NCBI RefSeq assembly: GCF_900108335.1
Contig: NZ_FNVT01000001.1
Coordinates: 1,170,977-1,234,976 of the forward strand
Length of the DNA: 64,000 nucleotides
Direction: 5' to 3'
Origin: Nonomuraea solani
GTDB lineage: Bacteria; Actinomycetota; Actinomycetes; Streptosporangiales; Streptosporangiaceae
Positions 1 through 7,923 of the stretch are shown here, piece after piece. Every line of letters starts with the position of its first letter. The first letter of the stretch is position 1. The translations under genes were made by a program, and so were the position numbers. The notes under the pieces were generated by a model, which saw only the letters and a list, made by a program, of their open reading frames with translations, was not told where the DNA came from and made no database searches.

Positions 1-1021
1 GGCGGACGACGAGCGGCACAACCTCGTCGCCCTGGCACGCCAGGCGGCCGCCACGGGCCGGGACGAACTGTGCTGGGACCTGGCGGTCTCCCTGGTCTCG
101 GTGTTCGAGGTGCACTGGCACCACGACGAGTGGCGCGCGGTGCACGCCGCGGCCCTGGAGGCGACCCGCGCCGCCGGCAACCGCAGAGGCCGGGCGGCGG
201 TGCTGACCGGGCTGGGCTATCTCCTGCGCTACCAGCACCGCTACGAGGAGGCGGCCCGTTCGCTGGAGGCGGCGGTGAAGCTGTTCGGGGAGGTGGAGGA
301 GGTGTACGGGCTGACGCTGGCGCTGGTGCTGGCCGCCTCGACCGACGCCATGCGCGGCCGCTGCCACCGGGCGCTGGCCTCGTACGAGCAGGCGCTGGCC
401 ATCGTGTGCGCGGCCGGGGACGTCGGCACCGAGATCCTCACCCTGCGCAGCATCGCCGAGGTCCACCTCGACCTCGACCAGCCGGAGGAGGCCGAATCGC
501 GCCTGCTGCGCGCCATGGCTCTGCTCGACCTGCACGACAGCCACCGCTCCCATCCACAGGTGCTCTCCCGCTGCGGCGAATTACGGCTCCTGCAGGGGCG
601 GCCGACCGAGGCCCGGCCGCTGTTCGAGTGGGCGCTGCGGCTGGCCCGCGACGACGGCTCCCCGTACGCCGAGGCGCACGCCCTGCACGGCCTCGGCCTG
701 GTACGCCTGGCGGCCGGCGACACCGACCGGGCCAAACGGACGCTGCGGGAGGCGCTGGTGATCGCGGAGAAGATCAGGGACGGCTTCGTCCAGGCGCGGG
801 TCCTGGCCTCGCTCGGCGAGTGTCATCTGCGGGCCGGGGAGGTGGAGCGCGCGACGGCGTACCTGACCGAAGCCGCGCTGCTGAGCAGGCGGCTCGGCGC
901 GCTGCCCATCGAGGCCAAGATCCTGACCGTACTGGCCCGGGCGCAGTCGGGCAGCGCGGAGGCCTCTGGGACGGCGTCACGTGCCCGGGAACTGAGCGAA
1001 CGGATCCGCGTCCTCGGCTGA
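1..1021 (+). CDS. TPR-repeat regulator, C-terminal part (5' end outside window)
   Basis: The frame is open from base 2, so the true start lies upstream. The visible 339 residues are helical TPR-like repeats, with pairs such as GYLLRYQHRYEEAARSLEAA and later units ending in AxGDxxxA. This is what follows the NB-ARC module in SARP/AfsR-type or LuxR-LAL regulators of actinomycetes, so the protein is probably the tail of such a regulator. No DNA-binding domain is visible. The TPR superhelix would bind protein partners or control the ATPase switch. An upstream AfsR-like domain is inferred from family architecture, not seen. Confidence 0.7.
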   Translation, partial: ADDERHNLVALARQAAATGRDELCWDLAVSLVSVFEVHWHHDEWRAVHAAALEATRAAGNRRGRAAVLTGLGYLLRYQHRYEEAARSLEAAVKLFGEVEEVYGLTLALVLAASTDAMRGRCHRALASYEQALAIVCAAGDVGTEILTLRSIAEVHLDLDQPEEAESRLLRAMALLDLHDSHRSHPQVLSRCGELRLLQGRPTEARPLFEWALRLARDDGSPYAEAHALHGLGLVRLAAGDTDRAKRTLREALVIAEKIRDGFVQARVLASLGECHLRAGEVERATAYLTEAALLSRRLGALPIEAKILTVLARAQSGSAEASGTASRARELSERIRVLG

Positions 1022-1118
1022 GACGGCCGTGGCCTGTGCGGTCAGTGTGCGGTAAGGCGGATTGTTCACGATGGTGCTCCATCGCCGACGGGGGTCGGGG
1101 AAGGAAAGGAGCACCTCG

Positions 1119-1577
1119 ATGATCGGGACAATGTCGGGGGCCGGCGCACTGGCGTCACTGCTGGACCTCATCGCCGCCATACTCGTCCGCGAACCCACCG
1201 CCGAGCACCGTTTTGAGACGCGCCGGGACTCTCAGCTGGCGCGCGTTCGCGGCTATATCCAGGAGAACCTGGCCGATCCGCGCCTGTCACCCAAGACGAT
1301 CGCGACGGCGCACCACATGTCCGTACGCTCCCTGCACCGGTTGTTCGCCGGCCAGGACACGACGGTCGCGTCGTGGATCCGGAACCAGCGGCTGGAACGA
1401 TGCCGCCACGACCTGACGGATCCGGCGCTGCGGGATCGGCCCATTCACGCCATCGCCGGCCGGTGGGGTTTTCCCAGCCACGCCCATTTCACCAGGGCCT
1501 TTCGTACGGCCTATGGAATGTCCCCGCTTGAACACCGCCACGGGTACGGACCTCCGCGCCCGGCGCGGAGGTCCTGA
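1119..1577 (+). CDS. AraC-family regulator, short form lacking the sensor domain
   Basis: The ATG at 1119 has a good ribosome site (GGAAAGGAG, about 1103-1111), giving 152 aa. Residues about 40-140 form the double-HTH AraC DNA-binding domain, with LSPKTIATAHHMSVRSLHRL in the first helix pair and FPSHAHFTRAFRTAYGMSP in the second. The first 40 residues (ASLLDLIAAILVRE) look like the end of the usual 170-aa N-terminal AraC-binding-like domain. Family members of this type have about 320 aa, so the sensor half is missing. It may be a natural stand-alone DNA-binding form or a truncation; the clean SD argues that it is expressed. It converges on the small secreted gene at 1583. Confidence 0.75.
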   Translation: MIGTMSGAGALASLLDLIAAILVREPTAEHRFETRRDSQLARVRGYIQENLADPRLSPKTIATAHHMSVRSLHRLFAGQDTTVASWIRNQRLERCRHDLTDPALRDRPIHAIAGRWGFPSHAHFTRAFRTAYGMSPLEHRHGYGPPRPARRS

Positions 1578-1582
1578 CCGTT

Positions 1583-1879
1583 TCAGCAGTCCTTGGTGCC
1601 GGACGGCTTGTCGGGGGCCCGCAGGTCGGCCCGGCTGTAGGCGCCGACCCATTCGCACGGGCCGTCGAACCAGCCGGTGACCGTGGCCTTCATTCTCTTG
1701 GATTGGCCGCAGGCGTTGTAGACCCGGGCGTACCAGGTGCCGTCCTTCTTCACCGCGCCCTCGAAAGCGCCGCACCCCATGACCGCGGAAGAAGCGGCGG
1801 TGGCGGGGGTGACCAGGACTGTACTCGCGCAGAGCGCGGCCGCTGCGGCCGCCATGGTGAGCTTGCCGAGTTTCGGCAT
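1583..1879 (-). CDS. small secreted Cys protein, alpha-amylase-inhibitor-like pattern
   Basis: 98 aa with a Sec signal peptide (LTMAAAAAALCASTVLVTP, cleavage near TAA-A). The mature part has four cysteines (MGCG, YNACGQ, DGPCEW, KDC), enough for two disulfides. The spacing W-Y...N-x-C-x-Q...K-x-T-V...C-x-x-V resembles tendamistat-type alpha-amylase inhibitors (known pattern WRY...NGCAQ...VKVVY...LCYAV), but the exact inhibitory W-R-Y triad is not present. Assignment to that fold is inference from spacing only. A plain small secreted protein of unknown role is the alternative. Confidence 0.6.
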   Translation of the reverse strand: MPKLGKLTMAAAAAALCASTVLVTPATAASSAVMGCGAFEGAVKKDGTWYARVYNACGQSKRMKATVTGWFDGPCEWVGAYSRADLRAPDKPSGTKDC

Positions 1880-1979
1880 GGTGTTGCCCTTCTCTGAGGA
1901 GGTCGGTAGTGGCCACTGCGTCCATGGTGTCCCGCGGGCGGGCGCTGGATCGTTAGCGATGCGTGCCAGGCACTTGCCA

Positions 1980-2315
1980 CTACGCGCCAGGGGCGGGTGG
2001 CCGGAAGAAGAGGGCGACCAGGAGGGCGGTGAGGAGGCTGGCGACGGCGGCGACGGCCAGGACCGGGATGCCCAGGGTGAGGCCGATCTGCCGGCTCATC
2101 GTGCTCAGGCCGGTGGCCGGCCCCTGCTCGCTGTCGGGCAGCCTGGAGGTGGCGATGACCGTGTAGGCGACCAGCCCGACGGCGTGACCGAAGAAGGCCG
2201 CTGTGGGGACATACGGAGACGGTGGCGAGCACGATGGCGATCCCGCTGCCGCTCTGGCCGACGGTCAGCAGGGCGAGGATGCCCAGCCCCTGGATCGTCA
2301 GTGCCGTGATCAGTT
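1980..2315 (-). pseudogene. MFS efflux transporter C-terminal remnant, frameshifted
   Basis: Two minus-strand frames together spell the end of an MFS drug-efflux protein. One (about 2315-2215) reads LITALTIQGLGILALLTVG and IAIVLATVSV. The other, from about 2205 to the TAG at 1980-1982, reads FFGHAVGLVAYTVIATSRL, then GLSTMSRQIGLTLGIPVLAV, then SLLTALLVALFF. The pieces join in the right order with a shift near 2205-2220. No start codon or N-terminal two thirds is present; the next upstream minus-strand gene is a methyltransferase. The SRQIG...LGIPVLA pattern is typical of DHA2-type transporters. This is a decaying fragment. Confidence 0.75.
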
Positions 2316-2405
2316 GCTCCCTTGCACGGTCAGGCGCCTTCTGCCCCGTGGAGGACCGGGCTGTCTCGGGGCATGAGGCAAAGCGTGCGTAGGGCGGAGT
2401 TCGTG

Positions 2406-3170
2406 TCAGCCGGCGTCCAGAACGAAGAACAGAAAGCTCAGGAACCTCGTGCCGGTGATCTTGCGGAACTCCTCGGGGAACAGTTCGCGGGCTTCCGGCA
2501 CGAACGGCGGTTCGCTGATGACGCTGATGCGAAAGCCGGCCGCGGTGAAGGCCTCGGTCATCGCGTGCAGCGGCCGGTCCCAGAAGCTCATCTGGGTGGT
2601 CTGCCCACCCATGGTCCATTCTTCGATCCGGTTACGGGTTCCGAAATAGCTGGGCTTCTCCCCGGCCATGTGCTGCATGAGGGTGATCACGAAAGGATGG
2701 TCGACCGAGACGAGGAGCCGGCCGCCCGGCCTGAGCACGCGTCGCAGCTCGGCCAGCGTCGGTCCCCAATCTTCCAGGTAGTGCAGCACCAGGGACGCGA
2801 TGACGTCGTCGAACGCGCCGTCGGGAAAGGGCAGCGGGCCGGCCAGGTCGGCGACCCGCAGATCCGCGTCATCGCCCAGCCGCCGTCGCGCCAGCTCCAG
2901 CATTCCGGCACTCGCGTCGATGCCGGTCACGATGGCGCCTCGATCGCGCAGCGCGGAGAACAGGGGACCCGAGCCGCAGCCGGCGTCGAGGATCCGCCGG
3001 CCGGTCACGTCCCCGGCGAGCTCCAGCATCGCGGGCCGTTCGTAGTACGCGTTCGGGAGGCTCGTCTCGTTCTCGGCCGAGTACCCCTCGGCGATATGGT
3101 CATAGTCATTGAATCGGGACGGGTGCGCGGTCTCAACGTGATCTTCGGGCATTGTAGGCATGCGGGCCAT
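2406..3170 (-). CDS. class I SAM-dependent methyltransferase
   Basis: Three close ATGs (3170, 3161, 3152) could start it and none has a strong SD; the longest gives 254 aa. Motif I is ILDAGCGSGPLFSALRDRG, followed by an acidic residue (GIDAS), LPFPDGAFDDVIASLVLHY as motif II/post-I, and LRPGGRLLVSVDHPF as motif III. This is the UbiE/Methyltransf_11 type. The substrate cannot be read from the sequence. It is monocistronic: the MFS remnant lies downstream and a 260-bp gap upstream. Confidence 0.85.
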   Translation of the reverse strand: MARMPTMPEDHVETAHPSRFNDYDHIAEGYSAENETSLPNAYYERPAMLELAGDVTGRRILDAGCGSGPLFSALRDRGAIVTGIDASAGMLELARRRLGDDADLRVADLAGPLPFPDGAFDDVIASLVLHYLEDWGPTLAELRRVLRPGGRLLVSVDHPFVITLMQHMAGEKPSYFGTRNRIEEWTMGGQTTQMSFWDRPLHAMTEAFTAAGFRISVISEPPFVPEARELFPEEFRKITGTRFLSFLFFVLDAG

Positions 3171-3399
3171 TTTGGCCCAGTAGCCTCGGCGGCACAGACA
3201 TACGGCGGATATGGATCGAGCAGGCAGCCGGCCTAACACCCTCACCAGCGAAGACGCAGCAGATCGAGCCGGGTCGAAGGAGCCGCTCCTCCGGCTCAGG
3301 CGCGCCGATCGCCCCCATGGGCCAACCGGCGACGGTGGTCGGCCTCGGGGCCGTCTGTACGCAGAAGGCACAGGGTGCGAAGCCAGGGCGACAGGTACG

Positions 3400-3428
3400 G
3401 TAGTCCCCACGAGCGTGGGGAGAATCCG
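3400..3428 (+). repeat. solitary type I-E-like CRISPR repeat / SD-sequestering hairpin
   Basis: A 29-nt unit with the core palindrome CCCCACGAGCGTGGGG and the ending AATCCG matches the length, stem position and terminal CCG of type I-E repeats such as E. coli's. There is only one copy; no second repeat is found 32-33 nt away and no cas gene is in the window. The right arm GTGGGGA also provides the Shine-Dalgarno of the ATG at 3430, so the hairpin would hide that site in mRNA. It could be a relic repeat or a translational control element. Confidence 0.5.
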
Positions 3429-3429
3429 C

Positions 3430-3561
3430 ATGACCATCGATCAGCTCGCCGGCGAGATCATGGACGTCCCACCCCGTCGGCACCGGCCTGCCCGCTCGGG
3501 GCCGGAGCCGGCAGGCGCGCTCGACGAGGTCGTCCAGGCGTGGGCCGGCGGGCGGCCGTGA
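3430..3561 (+). CDS. 43-aa ORF translationally coupled to the HTH_42 gene
   Basis: The ATG at 3430 sits 7 nt after GGGGAGA. The short protein begins MTIDQLAGEIMDVPPRR and ends LDEVVQAWAGGRP. Its TGA (3559-3561) overlaps the GTG start of the next gene at 3558 (GTGA). No family is recognised. It could be a genuine small protein or a leader ORF that couples ribosomes into the downstream gene; the SD in the hairpin stem at 3400-3428 supports a control role. Confidence 0.4.
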   Translation: MTIDQLAGEIMDVPPRRHRPARSGPEPAGALDEVVQAWAGGRP

Positions 3562-4664
3562 CGCTGGACGGGCTTGAGCTGGCCCACCGCCGCACCGGCG
3601 CCGTCGGCCTGGGCGGCGCGCCGCCGGTCCCGTTCGCCGGTGCCGCCGAGGTGGTCGGCTGGTTCGGCGCGCTGCAGTCGCAGGACTACCACCCGGCGAA
3701 GTGGGCGGTCGCCCAGCGGCTCGGCCCCGGCGTCACCGACGTGGACCTCGATCGCGCGTTCGACGACGGCGTCATCCTGCGCACGCACGTGCTGCGCCCG
3801 ACGTGGCACTTCGTGGCCCCCGCCGACCTGCGCTGGCTGCTGGAGCTGACGGCGCCGCGGGTGCACGTGCTCAACGCCTATGCCTACCGGCGGGGCGAGC
3901 TCGACGGCCCGCTGCTGCGCCGTACCACGGACCTGATCGCCGACGCCGTCGCCGGCGCGAACCACCTGACCCGCACCGAGATCGCGGCGTTGCTCGCCCG
4001 GCACGGCATCCTCGCGGAGCGGTTCCGGCTCGGCTACATCCTCATCCACGCCGAACTGGAGCGGGTGATCTGCAGCGGCCCGCTGCGGGGAAGGCGGCAC
4101 ACGTACGCGCTGCTCGACGAGCGGGTCCCGCGGGCGGCGAGCCTGGAGCGCGAGGCGGCGCTGGCCGAGCTGGTCCGCCGGTTCTTCACCAGCCACGGTC
4201 CGGCGACGGCGAAGGACCTGGCGTGGTGGTCCAGCCTCACACTCGCCGACATCGCCACCGGGCTGTCACTCGCCGGCGACGCGCTGGAGAACACCGACGT
4301 CGACGGCGTCACCTACTGGTCCGCGCCGGGGGACGCCCCCGCGCCGGCCGGACACCCATCGGTGCGGCTGCTGCAGGCGTACGACGAGTACATCGTCGGC
4401 TACCGGCAGAGCAAGCACCTGCTCGACCTCGGCGGCCTGCTGGTGGCGGCACCGGACAAGCTCGCCCTGCCGAACGGCGTCATCGTGGTCGACACGCAGG
4501 TGGCCGGCCGCTGGAGGCGCACGGTCCGGGCCGGCGCAGTCGTGCTCGAAGCGGTGCTGTACCGGCCGTTCGGCGCCGCAGAAACCGCCGCGCTGCACGC
4601 CGCGGCCGACGAACTGGGCGTGTTCCTGGGCGCACGCGCCGTCGTCTCGGTGAGCCTGCTGTGA
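3558..4664 (+). CDS. winged-helix DNA-binding domain protein (HTH_42/AlkX type)
   Basis: GTG start at 3558, 368 aa. The sequence carries marks of the PF06224 family: LGALQSQ-like GWFGALQSQDYHPAKWAVAQ, the segment ILRTHVLRPTWHFVAPADLRW, and YDEYIVGYR near residue 275. Members include YcaQ/AlkX-type DNA glycosylases acting on cross-linked or alkylated bases, but most actinobacterial members are uncharacterised. The protein is of full length for the family. It follows the 43-aa ORF by a 4-nt overlap. Confidence 0.85.
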   Translation: MTLDGLELAHRRTGAVGLGGAPPVPFAGAAEVVGWFGALQSQDYHPAKWAVAQRLGPGVTDVDLDRAFDDGVILRTHVLRPTWHFVAPADLRWLLELTAPRVHVLNAYAYRRGELDGPLLRRTTDLIADAVAGANHLTRTEIAALLARHGILAERFRLGYILIHAELERVICSGPLRGRRHTYALLDERVPRAASLEREAALAELVRRFFTSHGPATAKDLAWWSSLTLADIATGLSLAGDALENTDVDGVTYWSAPGDAPAPAGHPSVRLLQAYDEYIVGYRQSKHLLDLGGLLVAAPDKLALPNGVIVVDTQVAGRWRRTVRAGAVVLEAVLYRPFGAAETAALHAAADELGVFLGARAVVSVSLL

Positions 4665-4713
4665 CCTCGGCCCCGGGCGGCCGCATCGACGCCGGCTCGA
4701 ACCGTCCCGCTCG

Positions 4714-4742
4714 GTGGAGGCCCGGTCAGGGCCGCCTCCGCC
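4714..4742 (+). terminator. probable terminator hairpin
   Basis: An imperfect GC-rich inverted repeat (GGTGGAGGCCC / GGGCCGCCTCCGCC, small bulge) lies 50 bp after the HTH_42 stop and before the next promoter. There is no U tract, as is usual in actinomycetes. Confidence 0.4.
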
Positions 4743-4828
4743 GGACCGGATCCCTGAGCCGGTGTCCAGGGTTGTCGAGCAATCTGGCCGATCGGTCGCG
4801 TGAAGGTCCATCAACCGGCGGAGGCATC

Positions 4829-5866
4829 ATGCGCAAAGGCATTGTGGTCACGGCTCAACCCGGTGTGGAGGACTTGGCCGCGCAGGCCGAGGAGCTGGGC
4901 TTCAGCAGCTTCTGGGTCTACGACACACCCATGCTCCACGGCGATCCGTTCGTGGCGCTGGCCTTGTGCGCGAAGGCCACCAGCCGTATCAAGCTCGGCG
5001 TCGGGGTGACCTCACCGGCATTGCGGTCGTTGCCGGCCGCGGCGAGCGCGTTCGCCAGCCTCAACGCGCTGGCGCCAGGCCGGATCATCTGCGGCGTCGG
5101 CACCGGCAACACCGCCCGGCGCACCCTGGGAATGCCGCCGGCCACGACGGCCGAACTCGAGAGATTCACCGCCGGGCTGCAGGAATTGTGCGCCGGAGGC
5201 GCCGTCGAGTACCGCGAGGGTGACCGGGCCGGCGACATCCGGCTCCTGCATGCCGGTCAGCATGTCAACACCACCGACCCCATCGAGTTCCTGGTGGCCG
5301 CGACCGGTCTGAAGGCCGCCGCCGTCGCCGGCCGTCGCGGCACCGGCATCATCTCCTTCGGCCTTCTGGATCCTGCGGCCTGGAGCGCGTTCCACCACAC
5401 TCGCAGGCAGGCCGCGGGCGCTCCTCATGACGTCGGCTCCTACGTCATGACCTCGCTGCACGTGCTCGACGAGGGCGAGGACCCCTATGGCGACGCGGTC
5501 CGGGACGCGACGGGTCACATCGTCATGTCGCTGTTGACGTTCGCCGCCGACGCACCCGCGTTCGCCGAAAGGCTCGGTGCCGAGGAACGTCACGCGGTAC
5601 GGTCACTCCTCGACCGGCGGGGCACCACGACCGTCGCGCCGGACCGGCACACCGCGCTCTACCCCCACTATCTGGAGCGCATCGCACCGGCGGACCGGGA
5701 CCTGATCCTGCCGTCGCTGATCGACGCGCTGACCCTGGCCGGAACGCGGGACGACCTTCTCGCTCGCCTCGCCACCCTGGAACAAGCCGGGGTCGACGAG
5801 ATCGTCATTCAGCCGGTGATCGATCCATCGACAGAGATGGCCCAGCTCGCGAAGCTGACCACCTGA
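4829..5866 (+). CDS. LLM-class (luciferase-fold) F420-type oxidoreductase
   Basis: The ATG at 4829 is preceded by GGCGGAGG (4817-4824), giving 345 aa. N-terminal signatures of the bacterial luciferase-like superfamily are present: LAAQAEELGFSSFWVYDTP, then KLGVGVTSPALRSLP, SLNALAPGRIICGVGTGN (strand 4 with conserved G-x-G). The C-terminal end ALTLAGTRDDLLARL...GVDEIVIQPV is the usual closing strand. In actinomycetes such proteins mostly use coenzyme F420 or FMN; which one cannot be told here. It is followed by a strong stem-loop at 5880-5906. Confidence 0.85.
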   Translation: MRKGIVVTAQPGVEDLAAQAEELGFSSFWVYDTPMLHGDPFVALALCAKATSRIKLGVGVTSPALRSLPAAASAFASLNALAPGRIICGVGTGNTARRTLGMPPATTAELERFTAGLQELCAGGAVEYREGDRAGDIRLLHAGQHVNTTDPIEFLVAATGLKAAAVAGRRGTGIISFGLLDPAAWSAFHHTRRQAAGAPHDVGSYVMTSLHVLDEGEDPYGDAVRDATGHIVMSLLTFAADAPAFAERLGAEERHAVRSLLDRRGTTTVAPDRHTALYPHYLERIAPADRDLILPSLIDALTLAGTRDDLLARLATLEQAGVDEIVIQPVIDPSTEMAQLAKLTT

Positions 5867-5879
5867 GCCGTTCCCCAGC

Positions 5880-5906
5880 GGGCCCCGCCTCAGACACGCG
5901 GGGCCC
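5880..5906 (+). terminator. stem-loop terminator after the LLM gene
   Basis: Perfect 9-bp stem GGGCCCCGC / GCGGGGCCC with a 9-nt loop, 14 bp after the stop codon. It ends exactly where the P450 promoter -35 begins. Confidence 0.7.
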
Positions 5907-5936
5907 TTGACGTATCAAATGAATGCTTTTTTAATT
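5907..5936 (+). promoter_or_regulatory. P450 promoter with TetR-type operator
   Basis: TTGACG (5907-5912), 17 nt, TTTAAT (5930-5935). Overlapping the spacer and -10 is AAATGAATGCTTTTTTAATT (5917-5936), which matches 17 of 20 positions of the element in the tetR promoter at 7266-7285. A repressor on this element would block RNA polymerase at both promoters. Confidence 0.7.
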
Positions 5937-5975
5937 GCGGCATGTCGTGATCCACGTCAGAGACGGAGTTGCGAG

Positions 5976-7259
5976 ATGACCGTGGACGACCGCTTCGGTC
6001 AAGGCCTCGAAGAGGCCCGCAAGAACCGGCTGCTCGGCACCTACAGCGAGATCGTGACCGATCCGGTCTCAGACTGGGCGACCGACTTCTCCCATGTCGA
6101 CCCCGCGTACGCCGCGGACCCCTACGCCATCCAGGACGACCTGCGGCAACGCTGCCCGATCGCGCACACCGAGCGGTTCGGGGGTGTCTGGCTGCCGACC
6201 CGCTACGAGGACGTCGCCGCGATCGCGTACGACACCGACCGCTTCTCGTCGCGCTCGATCATCATCAGCAACGTCAAGCCACCCCCCGAGCTGGCCCCGG
6301 TCGGCGCGGCGCCGCCGATCTCCTCCGATCCGCCGTTCCACCACGACGCCCGCAAGCTGCTGCTCCCGGCGTTCACCAAGACGGCCGTGAGCAGGCAGGA
6401 GGCGGCGACGCGGGCGTTCTGTCACGAGCTGATCGACGCGATGCAGGGACAGGACGTCGTGGACGCGGCCCGTGACTACGCCCAGCACATTCCGATGCGG
6501 GTGATCGCCGACATGCTGGGCTTCCCGCCCGAGGACGGGCCGCGGTTCCGGGTGTTCGTCGAGAACGCCCTGGAGAGCGTGAACCGGCCGCCCGAGGAGC
6601 GGTTCGAGCGGTTCACGCAGTTGTCCGACTATCTGGTCGTGCAGATTCAGGACCACCTCGCCAACCCGCGCGACGACCTGACGACGTACCTCATCAATGC
6701 CGAGCTCCACGGCCGCAAGCTCGATCCCACGCATGTGGTGGGCACGATGACGTTGCTGCTCATCGCGGGGATCGACACGACGTGGAGCGCCATCGGGGCG
6801 TCGTTGTGGCATCTGGCGAAGACGCCGGCCGATCGGGAGCGGCTGGTGGCCGAGCCGGGGCTGCTGCCGACGGCGATGGAGGAGCTGCTGCGGGCGTACG
6901 CGCCGGTCACGATGGCGCGGCTGGTAAAAGAGGACATGAGCTGGAACGGCGTCGACATGCGGGCCGACGACTGGGTGCTGCTGTCGTTCCCGGCGGCCAA
7001 CCGTGATCCGGCGCAGTTCGAGCAGGCGAACGAGGTCGTCATCGATCGGGAGGTCAACCGGCACGCCGCCTTCGGGCTGGGCATCCATCGGTGTGTGGGC
7101 TCGCATCTCGCGCGGATGGAGCTGCGGGTGGCGCTGGAGGTCTGGCTGGAGCGCGTTCCCGAGTTCACGCTGGCCGATCCGGCGGCGGTGACCTGGGCCG
7201 CGAGTCAGGTACGCGGTCCGCGCACGCTTCCGCTGCGGATCGGGGCCGTCCCGGGTTGA
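5976..7259 (+). CDS. cytochrome P450
   Basis: 427 aa from the ATG at 5976 (weak SD GGAG at 5965-5968). The oxygen-binding I-helix motif is A264-G-I-D-T-T269, the K-helix E-x-x-R is E303/R306, and the haem loop FGLGIHRCVG places the iron ligand at Cys373. It is a soluble, class I bacterial P450 needing ferredoxin and reductase. A TetR gene and a [3Fe-4S] ferredoxin follow, so the partner is likely the ferredoxin at 7901. There is no reductase gene nearby. The substrate is unknown; TetR control suggests induction by a xenobiotic or fatty-acid-like ligand. Confidence 0.95.
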   Translation: MTVDDRFGQGLEEARKNRLLGTYSEIVTDPVSDWATDFSHVDPAYAADPYAIQDDLRQRCPIAHTERFGGVWLPTRYEDVAAIAYDTDRFSSRSIIISNVKPPPELAPVGAAPPISSDPPFHHDARKLLLPAFTKTAVSRQEAATRAFCHELIDAMQGQDVVDAARDYAQHIPMRVIADMLGFPPEDGPRFRVFVENALESVNRPPEERFERFTQLSDYLVVQIQDHLANPRDDLTTYLINAELHGRKLDPTHVVGTMTLLLIAGIDTTWSAIGASLWHLAKTPADRERLVAEPGLLPTAMEELLRAYAPVTMARLVKEDMSWNGVDMRADDWVLLSFPAANRDPAQFEQANEVVIDREVNRHAAFGLGIHRCVGSHLARMELRVALEVWLERVPEFTLADPAAVTWAASQVRGPRTLPLRIGAVPG

Positions 7260-7285
7260 CGGACGAAATGAACGATCTTTTAATT
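7256..7285 (+). promoter_or_regulatory. tetR promoter/operator; transcript likely leaderless
   Basis: TTGACG (7256-7261), 17 nt, TTTAAT (7279-7284), the same boxes and spacing as at 5907. Operator element AAATGAACGATCTTTTAATT at 7266-7285. The -35 overlaps the P450 stop codon. The ATG of tetR at 7291 begins 7 nt after the -10, where transcription should start, and no SD is present, so the mRNA would be leaderless. Confidence 0.65.
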
Positions 7286-7290
7286 CTCCT

Positions 7291-7923
7291 ATGGGACGCA
7301 TCGCCGGTGTCACCGCCGCCGAGACTCGCGCACGGTTGCTGCGGGCCGCGGCGGAGGTCTTCGCCGCCCGCGGCTACGACGGCACCCGCGTGGCCGACAT
7401 CGCCGTGGCGGCGGGGGTGAGCAACGGCGCGCTGTACGCCCACTTCGGCTCGAAGGCCGACCTGCTGGTGGCCGCGCTGCGCGAGCACGGCCGGCGGCCG
7501 CTGGCCGACGTGGTCGCCGCCGGCCCCGATCTGCCGGTGCCCGACCTGCTGCTCGCGATCGGCCGCTGGCTGCCGCACCGCAACGCGGCCAGGAACGACG
7601 TGATCGTCGAGGCCATGGTCGCGGCCCGCAGGGACGAGGACGTGGCGCTCGCCATGCGCGACTACGCCGCCGAGCGTGCCGGCTGGCTGGCCGACCTGGC
7701 GCGGGTGGCGCAGGATGGTGGCGAACTGGATCCGCGGGTGTCGCCGGACGCGCTGGCCCACTTCTGCCTGCTGCTGTCGGTGGGCAGCGCGCTCATCAGC
7801 CCGGCCCTGCACGCCGTCGATGACGAGGAGTGGGGGGCGCTGCTCGCCCGCGTCGTCGGCGCGCTCGCCGCCCCATCGAACACAGAGCGGAGTACGCACG
7901 ATGAAGGTACGCATCGATCCTGA
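7291..7923 (+). CDS. TetR-family repressor of the P450-ferredoxin locus
   Basis: 210 aa. The N-terminal TetR HTH is clear: TRARLLRAAAEVFAARGYDG, then VADIAVAAGVSNGALYAHFG and SKADLLVAAL. The remaining 140 residues are the variable helical ligand domain. It lies between the P450 and the ferredoxin, and its 3' end overlaps the ferredoxin start by 23 nt, so the three genes are a functional unit. The shared operator in front of both P450 and tetR makes it the obvious local, autoregulating repressor. The ligand is unknown. Confidence 0.9.
   Translation: MGRIAGVTAAETRARLLRAAAEVFAARGYDGTRVADIAVAAGVSNGALYAHFGSKADLLVAALREHGRRPLADVVAAGPDLPVPDLLLAIGRWLPHRNAARNDVIVEAMVAARRDEDVALAMRDYAAERAGWLADLARVAQDGGELDPRVSPDALAHFCLLLSVGSALISPALHAVDDEEWGALLARVVGALAAPSNTERSTHDEGTHRS

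Noticed and set aside
3400..3428. A CRISPR array
   Set aside because: Only one repeat-like unit is present, with no spacers and no cas genes; kept as a solitary repeat or hairpin.
6069..7313. 414-aa minus-strand frame opposite the P450
   Set aside because: The P450 motifs lie on the plus strand and this frame has none.
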